Shown here: piece by piece, positions 25,502-38,029 of the stretch
How the letters are laid out: each line of letters opens with the position of its first letter
Position numbering within the stretch: position 1 is the first letter of the stretch
DNA from: Patella vulgata
Lineage: Eukaryota; Mollusca; Gastropoda; Patellidae
Length of the DNA stretch: 64,000 nucleotides
Reading direction: 5' to 3'
NCBI RefSeq assembly: GCF_932274485.2
Contig: NC_065882.2
Location: 60,859,431-60,923,430, forward strand
The notes under the pieces: generated by a model
Seen by the model: the letters and a program-made list of their open reading frames with translations, nothing else
The model's database searches: none
What the model was told of the DNA's origin: nothing
Program-made: the position numbers and the translations under genes

Positions 25502-25901
25502 TCTAACTCAATATCATACAAAGTCTTACACGTTGAAAACATGAATTATTTGTCAGTTCAAATCAACATTAATGCTGTAATCTTACCGGGAAAAGCTAGG
25601 CTTCTGATATCCAATATTTAAGACAAAATAAACATTTAACCATTGGTACACGAATCGTGTACCATAGTGCGTTTCATCGTCATTTGAAACAAGTGACCAG
25701 AAAGAGTGAGGCTAGACATATTACACAACTCATGTCATACAGCATGCAGAATATACTAGAATAGCCAGACGCTAGAAATTTCTATTCGGTTGAGACTCAT
25801 GCCGTATTTCGCTGGATCTAACTGTTTTGAAATTAGAGTCAAAACGGAAACAATTGAATGTAAATCAGTTCATATACAATCAGATTACATTATTATATAC
25901 G
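25502..25901 (-). repeat. Arm B of the 25-kb-spaced inverted repeat
   Basis: Reverse complement of bases 1-352. It carries about 70 extra bases (about 25670-25745), the conserved 21-bp palindrome at 25644-25664, and the GTAAGA-type splice-like site. The match ends abruptly at about 25501, where arm A ends at 352. Confidence 0.8.
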
Positions 25902-28900
25902 TTGTGACCCATTTGGGTCAATTTCAAGGTCCCAAATATTAGCGATTTAGCTCCTTTAAGTCCTTTTCAAAGAAGTAACTCCACATAACTAAAAAAAAAT
26001 GTTACTGCAATTCTATTTTCGACCACTCAGAAATATGCCTCATGATGGAATAGTTCTATTGGCTTCTGTTGATGACTTATGGGGTCCACAAAGTTAGTTA
26101 AATGGTTATGCATAATTAAAATATATTTGGCTCTTTGTACAGTAATGGGATGTATTACTCCCACCAGGAAGATTAAAACAAATGTAATAATATGCCATTT
26201 ATCTATTTTGATTAATACCAATAAGGGATCAATTTATGATTTTAAATTCATATATTGGGATAGCTTAGCTGGTTTGCTCCTTCATATGAGTGTTTACGTA
26301 ACATTACCCAGAGATAGCAAAAAAGAACCACAGATATTGCATGATAAATAATGATCATTTGAGGATTAGAAATGTGTGTTTGACTTTTTTAAGATATACT
26401 AATAGTATGTCATTTACACCTTATATCTTTGAATGGACTGTTTATTCCCATTACTTTTAAAATTATAGATGAATTATCAATCAGCATAACTCGGCAGGAA
26501 AATAACAACTGTTTATCTCTATAAAATTTATTTTCTTGATTTAATTATTTACAATAATTTTTATTAAATCTGTGAATTATGTATTAAACAAACAAATAAC
26601 AAAATAATCTGTTGTCAAGCTTTAAACAAAATAAATGTTGGTTTTTGTTCGTTATTGATTATTGATAATGTTACATTGGATGGAAATATAGTAACTTTAT
26701 CAATAACTGGATAGGAAATAACATTATCAAAAATTAGATGGATGGAAAAAAATGTTATCAAAAATGTGATAGATGGAAAATAATATTATCAAAAATTCTG
26801 ATGATTGAAATAGCAACAAATTCCATGTAGATTAGATTTGTAAACATGACATAGCGCGAAATAGCAGAATATCAGACACACCCTCTGTGTCTCGATTTGG
26901 ACGGAACCAGGAACCTGAAAATGGATCATTGCTATTTTTCAACTGTAACGAAACGGACGGAGTTTGAAAACACGAGGAATTGATAGTTTTTTGTTCTTTT
27001 TATTCTCCTTAATGACATGGCTTATTCGCCTCTGCGAACATCCATTCCTTCTGAGTAATTACATAGTCAAGGTTATGTGTTTGCGGATGGAATAAAATGT
27101 ATGTGATGTTCGGCATTTTGTTACAGCAAAAGTTTAATTTATAAGTTCACTTAGTTCTATCAAATCTTAACCCACAAAACAAAAGTAAACACAGGTATTT
27201 TTTTTTTATTTGGCCTAAGTCGTAATAATAAGTATGTGGATGAAATTTAATTTCATTACAATTCAGTTCAATAGAATTTCTTTTTTACAAAAATTTGATT
27301 GAATTTGAAGGGTCCCCAGGGGTTCCACACAACTGTAATCCAGCTCTGGTTGGATTATAAAATATAACTAATCAAAAAATATTTTGATTGAACAGAGCTT
27401 TTATCTAAATTAATCATCAGCTTTCTCTCTGCATTTTAAATAATTGAATTTTTTTAATTAATAATCAAAATTCCAATACCTCTTCAAATCCATGCTCCCG
27501 CTTTAATATGTTTTATTTCTTTTTTTATTACAGAATAAAAAAACATTTGGATAAATCACTACATATATCTCTATCTATTGTATTCATTTAATACAGACAG
27601 ATATTCAAATTGTCAGACATTGCCATAAACATGTATGTATGTAAATATATGGAAAGCTATCTGATTCCCATCCCGTTTTGCATAGTTCAAGACGAGCCAA
27701 AGACCTACCAAATATTCTGCTATTTCTAACCTTGTCATGCTACAACATCTCTTATTACTTTGTTTTGTCCACAAAAGACCATGAATATATAACGTTGCCT
27801 TTTAAGGTGTTGGACCTCCTCAATTGAGGAATGAATGAATAAAATGGGGTTTAACGTCCTACACCAACCAAGCTAATGAAGATGGGTCCTAGATATATGA
27901 TCAATAGGATTAAATCTGTGTTATTTTGAATATTTAGATGCAGTATATGCTATATATTACACAGTTTTATGTTCCTTTAACAATTAAGCAATTAATTAAA
28001 TAAAAACAAAATTAAACCAACTGAACAAAATCCCACCCCATCAGAATCTCAACCCACACCCCACATTATTGACTTGCTCAATACGTTTTAGTGTCTGGAA
28101 CAAACAAAACTGAGAATAAATCAGAGCATATCTGTTCAGAGTTCTCTAATCTTTACAGATCAATCTGCCAATATTTAATTATGTGTTAATATAGAGACAC
28201 TAAGACCAATATTTATTCTTGCAGCAGTTCGCGAGACAGATTGAATAAAGCGAGAACTGTTAATCCTTCAATGACATGATATCAAAGCCAATTGTGCATT
28301 TTATATCCTTGTAACAGTATTCATAGCAGGGCCCTGATATTATTACCTAACTGTATAATTAAATGATGAAATCTCCACAAGGCAATACTAAGGTGGTTAT
28401 TGTACTGCAATTTCTCTGACACAGGTACCAGTGGTGCCAGTGCAGATCTGGAATAATCTTATGAATCAGGATTGTTATGTGTACTGGTAGTCAGTTGTAC
28501 AATATGACACAATTTTCATTTTTACTATAGGATGCACTAGTCAGAATTTTGACATCCTATCCTGTGATTGAAATTGTTTATCAATTCATAATGTGTGACT
28601 CAGCAAAAATATAGTCTATAATACAAGTGTCTTTTTGTATAAAAGTACATTTAAATGTTCACATAAGATGCAATTTTTATTTTTTACAATTTCTCCAATC
28701 CAATTTTAAACAAATTATTTACTAAAACAATTACCACTGACCGTTTAAAGAATAATTTCAACAACCAGAAACCAAAAACTGTTGACCATTATACCTATAC
28801 CATACCAGTTAGTGTAAAACCCTTCTCACCTGTCTTCCAGGTGATGAAGGTACTGGATGATCAAACCCTATTTCTAACCCTGGATTTTAATTGGTCCACA

Positions 28901-28928
28901 GCCTGCAAAGTGGTGTAGGGTAATGGAA
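25902..28928. other. AT-rich DNA with a 38-bp array and a SINE scrap
   Basis: About 26658-26802 holds four degenerate units of about 38-45 bp containing GATGGAAA and TTATCAAAAAT. About 27832-27892 is a SINE-A tail scrap (ATGGGGTTTAACGTCCTAC). A mildly CpG-raised patch at 26850-27060 has no open frame of note. Confidence 0.5.
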
Positions 28929-29194
28929 ATGAAATGGTATTTAACGTCCTACTTTTCTGCTCCAACTGAGGTAATAGGGAAGTTTTGTCCGGACATACAC
29001 CCTATGACATACCCTTAATTCGAATTTCAACTGTCAAGGGTTCTTTTACGTTCATGCCAATACACACACAAGAACTCAATCTTTTATATCCCATCAGAAC
29101 AAAAAATCACAATGAACTTTCTTGGCCAACACCGGGTTCGAAAACGGGAGATACAAGTTATCAAGCCAACGTCTTACTCACTGAGTTTCTGCAG
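28929..29194 (-). mobile_element. SINE-A copy with target-site duplication
   Basis: TTTAACGTCCTAC and TTTCTGCTCCAACTG mark the tail side. CAAGCCAACGTCTTACTCAC marks the tRNA-like head at the right. It is flanked by GGGTAATGGAA (28918-28928) and GGGAAATGGAA (29195-29205), an 11-base duplication with one mismatch. Confidence 0.8.
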
Positions 29195-29764
29195 GGAAAT
29201 GGAAGCTAAGAACAGCCTGAACAATATTTAATAACAATAAATAATAGTAAAACTTTTAAATGTTTATAACATCTACCATGACAACTTTGATATAAAAAAA
29301 AAAATCTCACTCACCCACTCACCATTACATAAAACACTGATTGAAAGTGTTTTCACATTAAGCATGTGATAATGTTTGCTAGATGGCACAGGACTGGCTG
29401 TTAATCTGGCGCTTGTAACCCAGGTCACATGTTAGCGGCGTCACTAATGAACAACTTGAATCAGTAATGATAGAGGATAAGAGGAAGCTAACGAAGTTTA
29501 CTTGCTGCGTGAAAACTTGCCTTGTCAACGTTATTGATGGAAAGTTAATATGATTGAAGAAGAACAAGCCAGCATATTATACATGTACTTCCTACAGGCA
29601 CACCTTAAACTTTAATATGGCCCTGTATTAAACTGTTCTTCACTGATATGCCTCCGTATTTATATCTTTATTAGTCACTTCATATAGATTCATCTGTTCA
29701 TAACAATAAAATATCATTTTTGTTTTATTATACCTTACAAACTTATACACTTTTATTAAACAGC

Positions 29765-30140
29765 ATTAGGTAAGATCAGATAAAGAGCTGACAGTTCTCA
29801 CTTTATTAGTTTAAAAAATAGATAATTAAAAGGGAATATATTGAAAATTTCAGTCAAATTACTTCACTCTGGGTCTAGTCATTGGCGATGCAATTATAAT
29901 CTGTTACGATAATAAGTAAAGTCTTGATTATCCCTTCTTACAGTGAATCATCAACAGCTCTTGAACCCAGATCAGATTTAAATCTATTGAAAATCTAGAC
30001 TTTAAGATGCATCGAGAGTTGATTATGGTCTTGGTAAGTCAATTAATGTCTTATCAATTTATATAACATTTAAGGCATAAAGAAAGACCTGCAAAAGGCA
30101 GATTTAGCTCTTGCATAATGCCTGTTTAGGCAATAAAAAA
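29765..30140 (+). repeat. Dispersed repeat, family C, copy 1
   Basis: It is alignable to 32085-32432 over about 350 bases: GAGAGTTGATTATGGTCT, GGCAGATTTAGCTCTTGCAT and AATGCCTGTTTA are shared. The 3' motif TGCATAATGC..ATTTA also appears at about 40212 and 48610, so the family is dispersed. No coding content. Confidence 0.8.
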
Positions 30141-32084
30141 AGAAAAAAAAACTGCTAGGAATTATCATTCACTTCGCAGATGTTCACTGGGGGGGTCAAA
30201 AAATTATCTTCAATACGACATTAGACCTATATCAAAATCATCTTGTCATTTCAAATTTATCTTTAAAAGCATGATTATCATTCTGCCCATCATCACCAAT
30301 CAGAAAAAATGATTTTATCAAAATCATTTTCTTTACAAATTATTCCTTTCTAACCATGAAAATGAAGATATGTTTTTTGTGCACTCAATTATATTCATAC
30401 CATGTGCCAGTTATTGTCAATTCAAAAACCTGGAAACTGACAAACTTTTTTAAGCATTTTTTTTAACTATGCTGGACATATAAATACAATGGACAGGTAG
30501 ATTTTTTGCATCAACCCAGACTGAAATGGCCTTTTATCAATGTCTAGCAAACCTTTTACCACTGATTGTTTAACCAATAAAATTAGCAACGCTGGTTTTT
30601 ACTTACATTTATCTCGTCAACGCTCATGGTTCAGATCGAAAAATTTTTTTTACAAATATGCTCAGCTATTCACTTAGCTAATACAGTCTGTGAATAATAT
30701 AGTCTGTAAATACAGGCTATAAATTATGATTGTATTATGGAAGATTTAGCTGTTAAAAAACTTTTAAGACCAAAATATTTTCTGTTTTGCTTTTAACGTG
30801 TGTTTGTTAAGTTCATGAGGCTTAGACTCAGATATGACATCGGTCTTTAAAGCTTCCGATCTTTATTATCCACAATGAGCTTATTAGGAAATAACCTGAA
30901 GACCATGCAGTCTCATATTCAGTCAATGATTCGACCAACAATTCTTATTTTGTTCTTTTATTACCACGCACCAATTACTGGCAACTAAAAGAAGACAATT
31001 TGATTCTACGTCGAAATTACCTGATTTATTTCATAAATGGCAATAAGATAAAACCTTGATGAAAATAGAAACAATTTGACTGACAATCGTAGAAAAAGGT
31101 CCTCCGGCACTATTCCTGGCCGTCATCAAATTATGTCAAATCGTACTTCCCATCACACTGGACGATTGTATCTATTAGTAAGCCTAATCAAATAGCTGTG
31201 TAGCTCGATAGAAGACTTATTAATCTTGACTTAAAGACAACCTGTGTTGAAGGAAATTTCTTGACATGAATACTATCCACTGCTGAGAGACAGAAGAATC
31301 AAACTTCTGTCAAATAAATGAACAAATTAATGAAGATTATTTGATTAAAAGAAAATCGTAGGTGCAAGATACCACCTGCCGTCAACAAAAGGTACAATGG
31401 TGTCTCACTTGGATAAATTAATGCCGACATTAATGATAATTAAGTCTGTGGTGAGACTTTATAAAGCTTTGTGTTCACCTACAAGCATTAGTGAGAATAA
31501 AAGAGTTTTAAGACTTCTTCTCACTGAGTGAACTACATGTGTTAGGTTGACCAGACATTTAAAAAAGTCAGAGTAAAAAGGAAAGCATAATTTTGCTAGA
31601 ACAGTTGATGAATTGCAAATACACCTACATGAAGGTTTCGGAAACAGCAGCAGTCACAAAAGGATTAGTTTGGGGTGTTAGACTTTCACGTTAAAACAGC
31701 TATTTGAATGTATAATTAAAAGAGAGGGAATTGAATAAAGTGTCTTCGAGAACAAATTTTGTCAAAATTAGACATTTTCTGTGATCCCATAGGTATAAAG
31801 GTGGTTGTAAATTTCATTAACACCGGATGAAAACTGTTCACTCTATCACATTTACAATGGCCAAAGTTCAAATACCAAGAATTCATGGATATAGAAATGT
31901 ATACCAAGCTTTCATAAACTTGCATGAAAACAGTAGACTCAATGTATTTTTGAAGAGGTTTATTTTGCAGCCAAGGGCAATAACTCCCTGAACAGTTGCA
32001 AAGGTTCAAGATTGTATCTAAACTCAAATTCAGCTGAAAACTTGTGGATGTAAACCAGATGAAAAAGTGGACACTTGCGTGTTA
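30141..32084. other. AT-rich DNA, no gene seen
   Basis: Nothing recognised. A 103-codon minus frame at 31716-32027 lacks supporting signals. Confidence 0.4.
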
Positions 32085-32432
32085 AAGGGGCATTACAGGG
32101 AGATTAGATAAACAGTTGACAGTTCTCGCTATAATAGTTAAACAATAGATAATGTAAATAGAATATGCTGAAAATTTCAATCAAATTGCTCCACTCTGAA
32201 TAGAGATATTAGCTTTTGAATTTTCGGCTAGCTCAATTATCCATTTCTACGTTTAATTATAAGTTACAAAATGTATTTCAATCCGCTAAATATCACAGGC
32301 TAGCGATGGCACTGAGAGTTGATTATGGTCTGGATAAGTTAATTAATGTCTAATTAATAATTAAGATAACATTTCAGGTCTAAACAAAGACTTGCAATAG
32401 GCAGATTTAGCTCTTGCATAATGCATATTTAG
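32085..32432 (+). repeat. Dispersed repeat, family C, copy 2
   Basis: It starts AAAGGGGCATTACAGGGAGA and ends at TTGCATAATGCATATTTAGT. It is diverged from copy 1 mainly by small indels in the middle. Confidence 0.8.
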
Positions 32433-32916
32433 TAAATAAATATGAATGGACAATAAGGTTGACAACAATATAAATTGTTTAATTGCACATAAAATGTTTT
32501 TTGAATGATAACACAGTCACAGTAAGATTTTGCTGTAAATCAAATAAAACCAACATTTAAGACAGTGTGAATTTAACAATGTAAATTAAACAGTTATTAG
32601 TTTTAAAAATCATAAATAATTATAATTTTATAGTATACTATTGTCTACCATATGCAATGTACTATACAATTTTACCCAATCTATACAACAAATACTTACA
32701 CAATAAAACTAAAATAATGTATTGCTTTTTCACCACTAATTTTAATGATCTTTCTAAGATAAAAAACACAACAGAAAAAACACAACAGGTGTAATATTAT
32801 ATAAAACAGCTATATAACTTGCCACAGGAAGATAGATTTCATTGTGAGTATAATCTTTCCATGAAATTTTCAAAAAGTTCTAAAATTTCCAGAATTTACA
32901 TCACACATAAAAGATA

Positions 32917-33939
32917 GGTTGCCAGGCAACGAAACATACGCCCACAGCAGCTATATTGTCCGGGCAGTCAACAAGAGTTGTCACATATTTTTATTTTTTT
33001 CGGTAATGAAACATTTATAATACATTAAAATCTGATTAAGAGTAACAACTCATTAAGTAATTATCAGAAAACCATTAGAATTTGTTTGGTTTTTATAAAG
33101 TTCTGACCCATGCTAACGTTTAGTATACAAAACTTTTAACATCATGGATTTAGCTGTTCAAGTCATTAAGATTCTTGAAAATCAATATACTTGTTCGTCT
33201 CAAGATCTTAAACACTGTGTATAAATTGAAAGTCAATCGGATATTAACTTTAGCCTCCACAAGATTTTTCAAAGTGATCAAGGGCCATAACTCTGGCAAA
33301 TATTATCAGAAATTGCTGAAAATCAATAGGCTTCTTCGTCTCATGGCCTTAAACACTGTGTATCAATTTAAAGCCAATCAGATATTAACTTTAGCCTCTA
33401 GCGTCCACAAGATTTTTCAAAGTGATCAAGGGCCATAACTCTGGCAGTAATTATCGGAAATCGCTGAAAATCAATAGGCTTCTTCGTCTCATGACCTTAT
33501 AAACTGTGTATAAATTTAAAGTCAATCGGATATTAACTTTGACCTCTAGAGCGTCCACAAGATTTTTTAGAGTGATCAAGGGCCATAACTCTGGCAGTAA
33601 TTATCAAAAATCGTTGAAAATCAATAGGCGTCTTTGTCTCATGACCTTAAACACTGTGTATAAATTTAAAGTTAATCGAATATTAACTTTGACCTCTAGA
33701 GCGTCCACAAGATTTTTTAAAGTGATCAAGGGCCATAACTCTAACAGTAATTATCGAAAATCACTGAAAATCAATAAGCTTCTTCGTCTCATGACCCTAG
33801 ACACTGTGTATAAATTTAAAGTCAATCGGATATTAACTTTAGCCTATAGGGCGTCCACAAGCAATTGTGGACGCCGGACGGACCGACGGACGGGGGTGAC
33901 AACAATATACGACCACATTTCAATGTGGGCGTATAAAAA
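32917..33939 (+). mobile_element. Pearl/DINE-like element, variant with 150-bp cores (copy 3)
   Basis: The head GGTTGCCAGGCAACGAAACA and TACGCCCACAG is kept. Cores begin with CCACAAGATTTTTCAAAGTG and step at 33261, 33409, 33559, 33709 and 33859 (148, 150, 150, 150 bases). ACGG-type repeats sit at 33872-33892. The terminal hairpin at 33907-33934 (12-bp stem, one mismatch) is followed by AAAAAG. The two frames of 87 and 161 codons here only reflect a unit length divisible by three and are not genes. Confidence 0.87.
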
Positions 33940-34616
33940 GAATAGGCTACAACTTTTGTACTCAAGACCAACATTCTTGTGTAAGTATTAAATGGCAACC
34001 CAAGTATTATTTTGTAGAAATCAGTCCACAGTTACTTCAATACTACATTCACTGTTCGTTATAGACATTTAACCAAAAATGACATAGGTCTATTTGAAAT
34101 CATGAATGTCTTAATAAAGACATTGAGATACCATTCTGTGACACACTTACCCACTTCCACTCTTTAAGAACAGAACCAAACTAAAGCAGTTATCTGATTT
34201 CTTAACTATTGCTGTATTAGCTCCATTCAATAAACTGGCAACATATGTCATTCGTATTAATATTCTTCTTCAAAATGATCAGAACATATCATCAAATGTG
34301 CTCTCGTCCAATTCGATTTTGCACATTTAGTTCTTATGAAATTAATGTACTGACTATATGGCAAAAGAAACTTCTTGATATCAAACATCATTGCCAACTG
34401 GAAAGTACTATAAAAATAAAATAAAACCAAGTACGAACAATCCAAACCATTAGACAAAATTCGAAGTCCTAAAAAACGGTATAGGTAAAATAGTGTAATA
34501 AGGCAAAATAGTGTAATCAGCATATGGACTGTTCACCGTGTACAAAATACTGAAAAAACTTTTGTTTTCTGTAATGGAATCACAAATGCTTGGTCAATCT
34601 ATATATAGAGAATATC
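33940..34616. other. AT-rich DNA, no gene seen
   Basis: No feature recognised. The 88-codon minus frame at 34257-34523 has no support. Confidence 0.4.
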
Positions 34617-34746
34617 CTACCAGTGTTTTTTGATATCAAAAAATATCAACACAAGTTGATAAAGTAACAAAAAATGAGGCTCTGCCGAGGTTTTTTTACT
34701 TTATCAACGAGTGTTGATATTTTTTGATATCAAAAAAGACGAGTAG
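34617..34746. repeat. 130-bp hairpin element
   Basis: Arms starting CTAC..GT.TTTTTTGATATC at 34617 and ending in the complement at 34746 are self-complementary through ATCAACAC and GTTGATAAAGTAA. The centre (GAGGCTCTGCCGAGG) is itself nearly palindromic. TTTTTTGATATCAAAAAA occurs in each arm. It resembles a MITE folded end to end. No clear target duplication seen. Confidence 0.85.
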
Positions 34747-34975
34747 AAGATTTTATTTATCACCCAAACCCTTCTTACATGCACAAATAGATAAATATAA
34801 TTCTTTGCTACAGATTTCACTTTTACTGAACATTACGGCGTAGTGATCCATCATTTTTTGACAGCAATTCAACCATTGCAAGGTCCTTTATATTGGCCCA
34901 GTGTTTCCATCAAGGTCAATTGAATAACAATAGTTCTTTTTAAAAAAAAAGTTACTTTTTATAAGAAATGAACTG

Positions 34976-36065
34976 TTATTTGAAAATAAAAAAAAGTAGT
35001 TCCTTTTCAACTGACCAATCAAATTCATGTAAAGCGATATCTCCTAAGGAGATATCGCAGTAGATTATGAAATATATCACACAAGCGATATCTTCAACAG
35101 CCATGAGATTGCAAAGCTTACATAGTCTTGCCAACCTATTAACACCTGTCCTTCTACCTAGTTCGATCTCTAGATGGTGCCCTGAGCATCTGAAGGATGC
35201 TAAATATACTCTCAACTGGATAGGCAGATAAATTACATAACTTTCTAAGAATAGATCACTTTTAATGTTAGTATAAAAGCTGTACTTGTTAGAACTTTTT
35301 ATATTAGAGTTCCAATCTTGTAGATTCATGTCCTTAAATCTTAACTTCACGCTCATATCAAATAGTTTTACATTCCCAGCTTGCTGGTTTTCCCATACAA
35401 CTCCATATCCACAACTATATAGAACACTCTGAATATTGGTACACCAGGTGGTTCTTCCAATTACATCAAGATTGTATAACATTTTAAAATAGTATTTAGG
35501 TAGCCTATTGTCTAGCATGCTTTAAGAAATATTTTATAGGTTTCACCATATACAGTGTAAGTATATATGTTGTATCGCCCGCAGTCTCTCCAGGCCAGAC
35601 AATTTGGGGTCCTTATTTTTGCGCCCAGTACCCGTTTGCAGAACCTGTTGTGGATCATTTCAATATCATTATTAACTTTCATGCCTCATATTTTGGCACA
35701 GTAAACAGAATGGGCTCTATCATGGAATCAAATAACTTAAAGGCTATGACTGGGATTTCTCTTGCCATATACAATGTTTGATAATGCTGACAGCATTTTG
35801 ACTCGGATTAGCCAATGTTTTACAACACATTTAACCAATTAAATCTATATGAGAAAATAATTCTAAGATACTTATAATAACTAACAGTTTCAATACTATT
35901 ACCTTTATAAAACCACTTTTTCCTTGTCGAAAGGTGGCCACCATGCTTAAATACAATGATTTTAGTTTTATCTTGATTTAAAGACATATTGTAGCGGTTT
36001 GAAAATATTTTTAAAGTGTTGATGCGTGCCTTTGCAGTTCAACAACCAAGTCCATTTATATACTA
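34976..36065 (-). mobile_element. LINE (non-LTR retrotransposon) fragment, 3' part of reverse transcriptase ORF
   Basis: On the minus strand, about 35760-36010 reads NMSLNQDKTKIIVFKHGG, KKWFYKGNSIETVSYYKYLG and later FDSMIEPILF. These match the palm/thumb end of jockey/CR1-like reverse transcriptases. The open stretch 34976-35518 (180 codons from MLDNRLPKYYFKMLYNLD) then gives the usual C-terminal region: QDWNSNI, LPIQLRVYLASFRCSGHHLE and the Cys pair CKLCNL. There are several stops and frame changes between these parts. The endonuclease and most of the RT domain are missing upstream, which fits a 5'-truncated old insertion. After VED near 35090 the coding similarity ends at palindromic sequence. 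Confidence 0.85.
35034..35058. repeat. 25-bp palindrome at the end of LINE similarity
   Basis: GCGATATCTCCT, A, AGGAGATATCGC is perfectly self-complementary around one base. A related GCGATATCTTC lies 30 bases further. It sits exactly where LINE protein similarity stops, so it may mark a later small insertion. Confidence 0.6.
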
Positions 36066-38029
36066 TATAATTAAATTAACTACTTCTGAGGCCTGATAGC
36101 TTCAGATGGGCTTTGCCAAATTCAATGACTGCTTTTTCAAAATTTACTTATCCTTCGGATATTCTCTAAGAAATCCACTTTTCACTCCAAATTAAATCTT
36201 TTAAAAAATACCCCGTTGTAAGGGGTACAGCAGTAAATTACCTTAATTAGCCAGACATTGTACTTTTACATTTAAATAGCAATGGAAAACTTATCACTAT
36301 TACCACATCAGCTTCTGTCTCCACAACAACTATTACATCCCTATACTATTGTTCAGGTTTTATTTACAAAAAGAATCAATGATTAAATATTTCAAGAGTT
36401 CCTGTATCTATTTTCAGTGTTATGTGTACTATCTAAACATTCTATTATAGAAAATGAGTTTGATGTGGCCTACACAAATTTATTCGTCATTAAGACATTT
36501 AACAGGAAGAGATTGTCTGCCCGTTAAAGTCTATTAATATTGGTTATAAATTCAGCTTAACACTGTGAAAATGAAAGTAGTATTAAATGTTCAAGGTCAG
36601 GACAAGTCATTCTTCTTTTCATTTAGCAATCTAAAAGCACCATAAATATCCTTATTCTTTCAATAAATTTAGAGAAATGGTATTTTCATCTAATATTTTT
36701 AACCTGAAGCAGACCAGAGCCCATGGTATTCCCAGAAAGGACAACATTTTGCCAGATGTAAAGATACTGCTATCCACAGTTCACAAATGGTGAAAACAAT
36801 GACACACAATTAGCATATTCCTCAGTCATACAATTTCAAGCTCATTTTGTCTGTCATACAATTTCAAGGGCAACGAGAAGGTACTGTCATCAACATCTCC
36901 TTGTATAGCAAAATCTAAGTCAAATTTGTTTCTACATGGACACAAAAATTATTAAGTGTGAGAAATTTCCAATTAACAAAAGGCAAAACTACTGTAATAG
37001 GTAGATGTGTGTACAAAGTTTCATAAAGGTATCTTGAACAGTTTATGAAATTTTCTCTGGAAACTAAATCGGGACTGGAGAACATCCGGGCAGAGGCAAT
37101 CGCAATATCTTTCCCTTAATTAACTGATCACTTACAAACAATATTTGCCCAAGTCATAGCCCTGGTTCGAATTTATACACTATATATGTTGTTTAAATAT
37201 GGGGTACCACATACAGACGATTTTAATAATCATATTATTTTAAATCCAATCAAATTTATCTCTGACTGATCAGCAGCAATCTAAAAAAAATCAATATTTC
37301 CTAGTAAAAGCATTCCATTCTTATGCAATTATGTCATTATTTGATATAATACATAACCAACAAGCCAATTTACAATTCAATTTAATTCGATTTTACCTTG
37401 TATTAGTTTTTATCATCCAGTACATCTTATTCTACACGTTCTATTACCTCTCTACTTGGCAACATACTACAATATTCTCATCAAAACGTTAACAAGTTTT
37501 CCTCTGTCATTTCAAGTTCCCCAATCAAATAAACTTCTCCACAGTTTCTAGTAACATCTTGATTGAATTTGTTCTTCGTGACAGATAAACAATTACACAA
37601 AATTTCTTTTCCACGTTTTTGACTGAAAGGAGATTTCCAGCAACGATAATCAGGTAACTCACAAAAGGCTTAATTTTCGTAAATCTAGTCGTAAAGAGCT
37701 ACACTTGAAAACCTCAGTTAAAAGCCATAAGAAGAAACACAGCTCTTCAGAATAAAAGAACAGTAACAGCAACATTATGTTGTAAATTGAAGGCTTATTG
37801 TCATGGACTATTAAAGTGCTTAACTGACCTTTTTCTTCATGAAAGCTTCTTTGTATTACTATTCACAATAACAAAAATATCCCTGCTAAATTTGGCCTTT
37901 AAAGAATGTAAAATCATCTAGACTGTGACTTTTTCAGTTCTGAGCAAGAAAAAGTATGCAATAATTTAAGAGATGTTTAGCAGATGACAAACACTATCAG
38001 GGCCCGCATCAGAAATAATTAAAAATTTG
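36066..38029. other. AT-rich DNA, no gene seen
   Basis: Only a short duplicated phrase (GTCATACAATTTCAAG, twice near 36825-36867) was noticed. Confidence 0.45.

Noticed and set aside
33175-33991. Long frames (87 and 161 codons) suggesting a repeat protein
   Set aside because: They lie wholly inside the tandem cores, ACGG tract and hairpin of a pearl-like element. The frame stays open because the unit is 150 bases.
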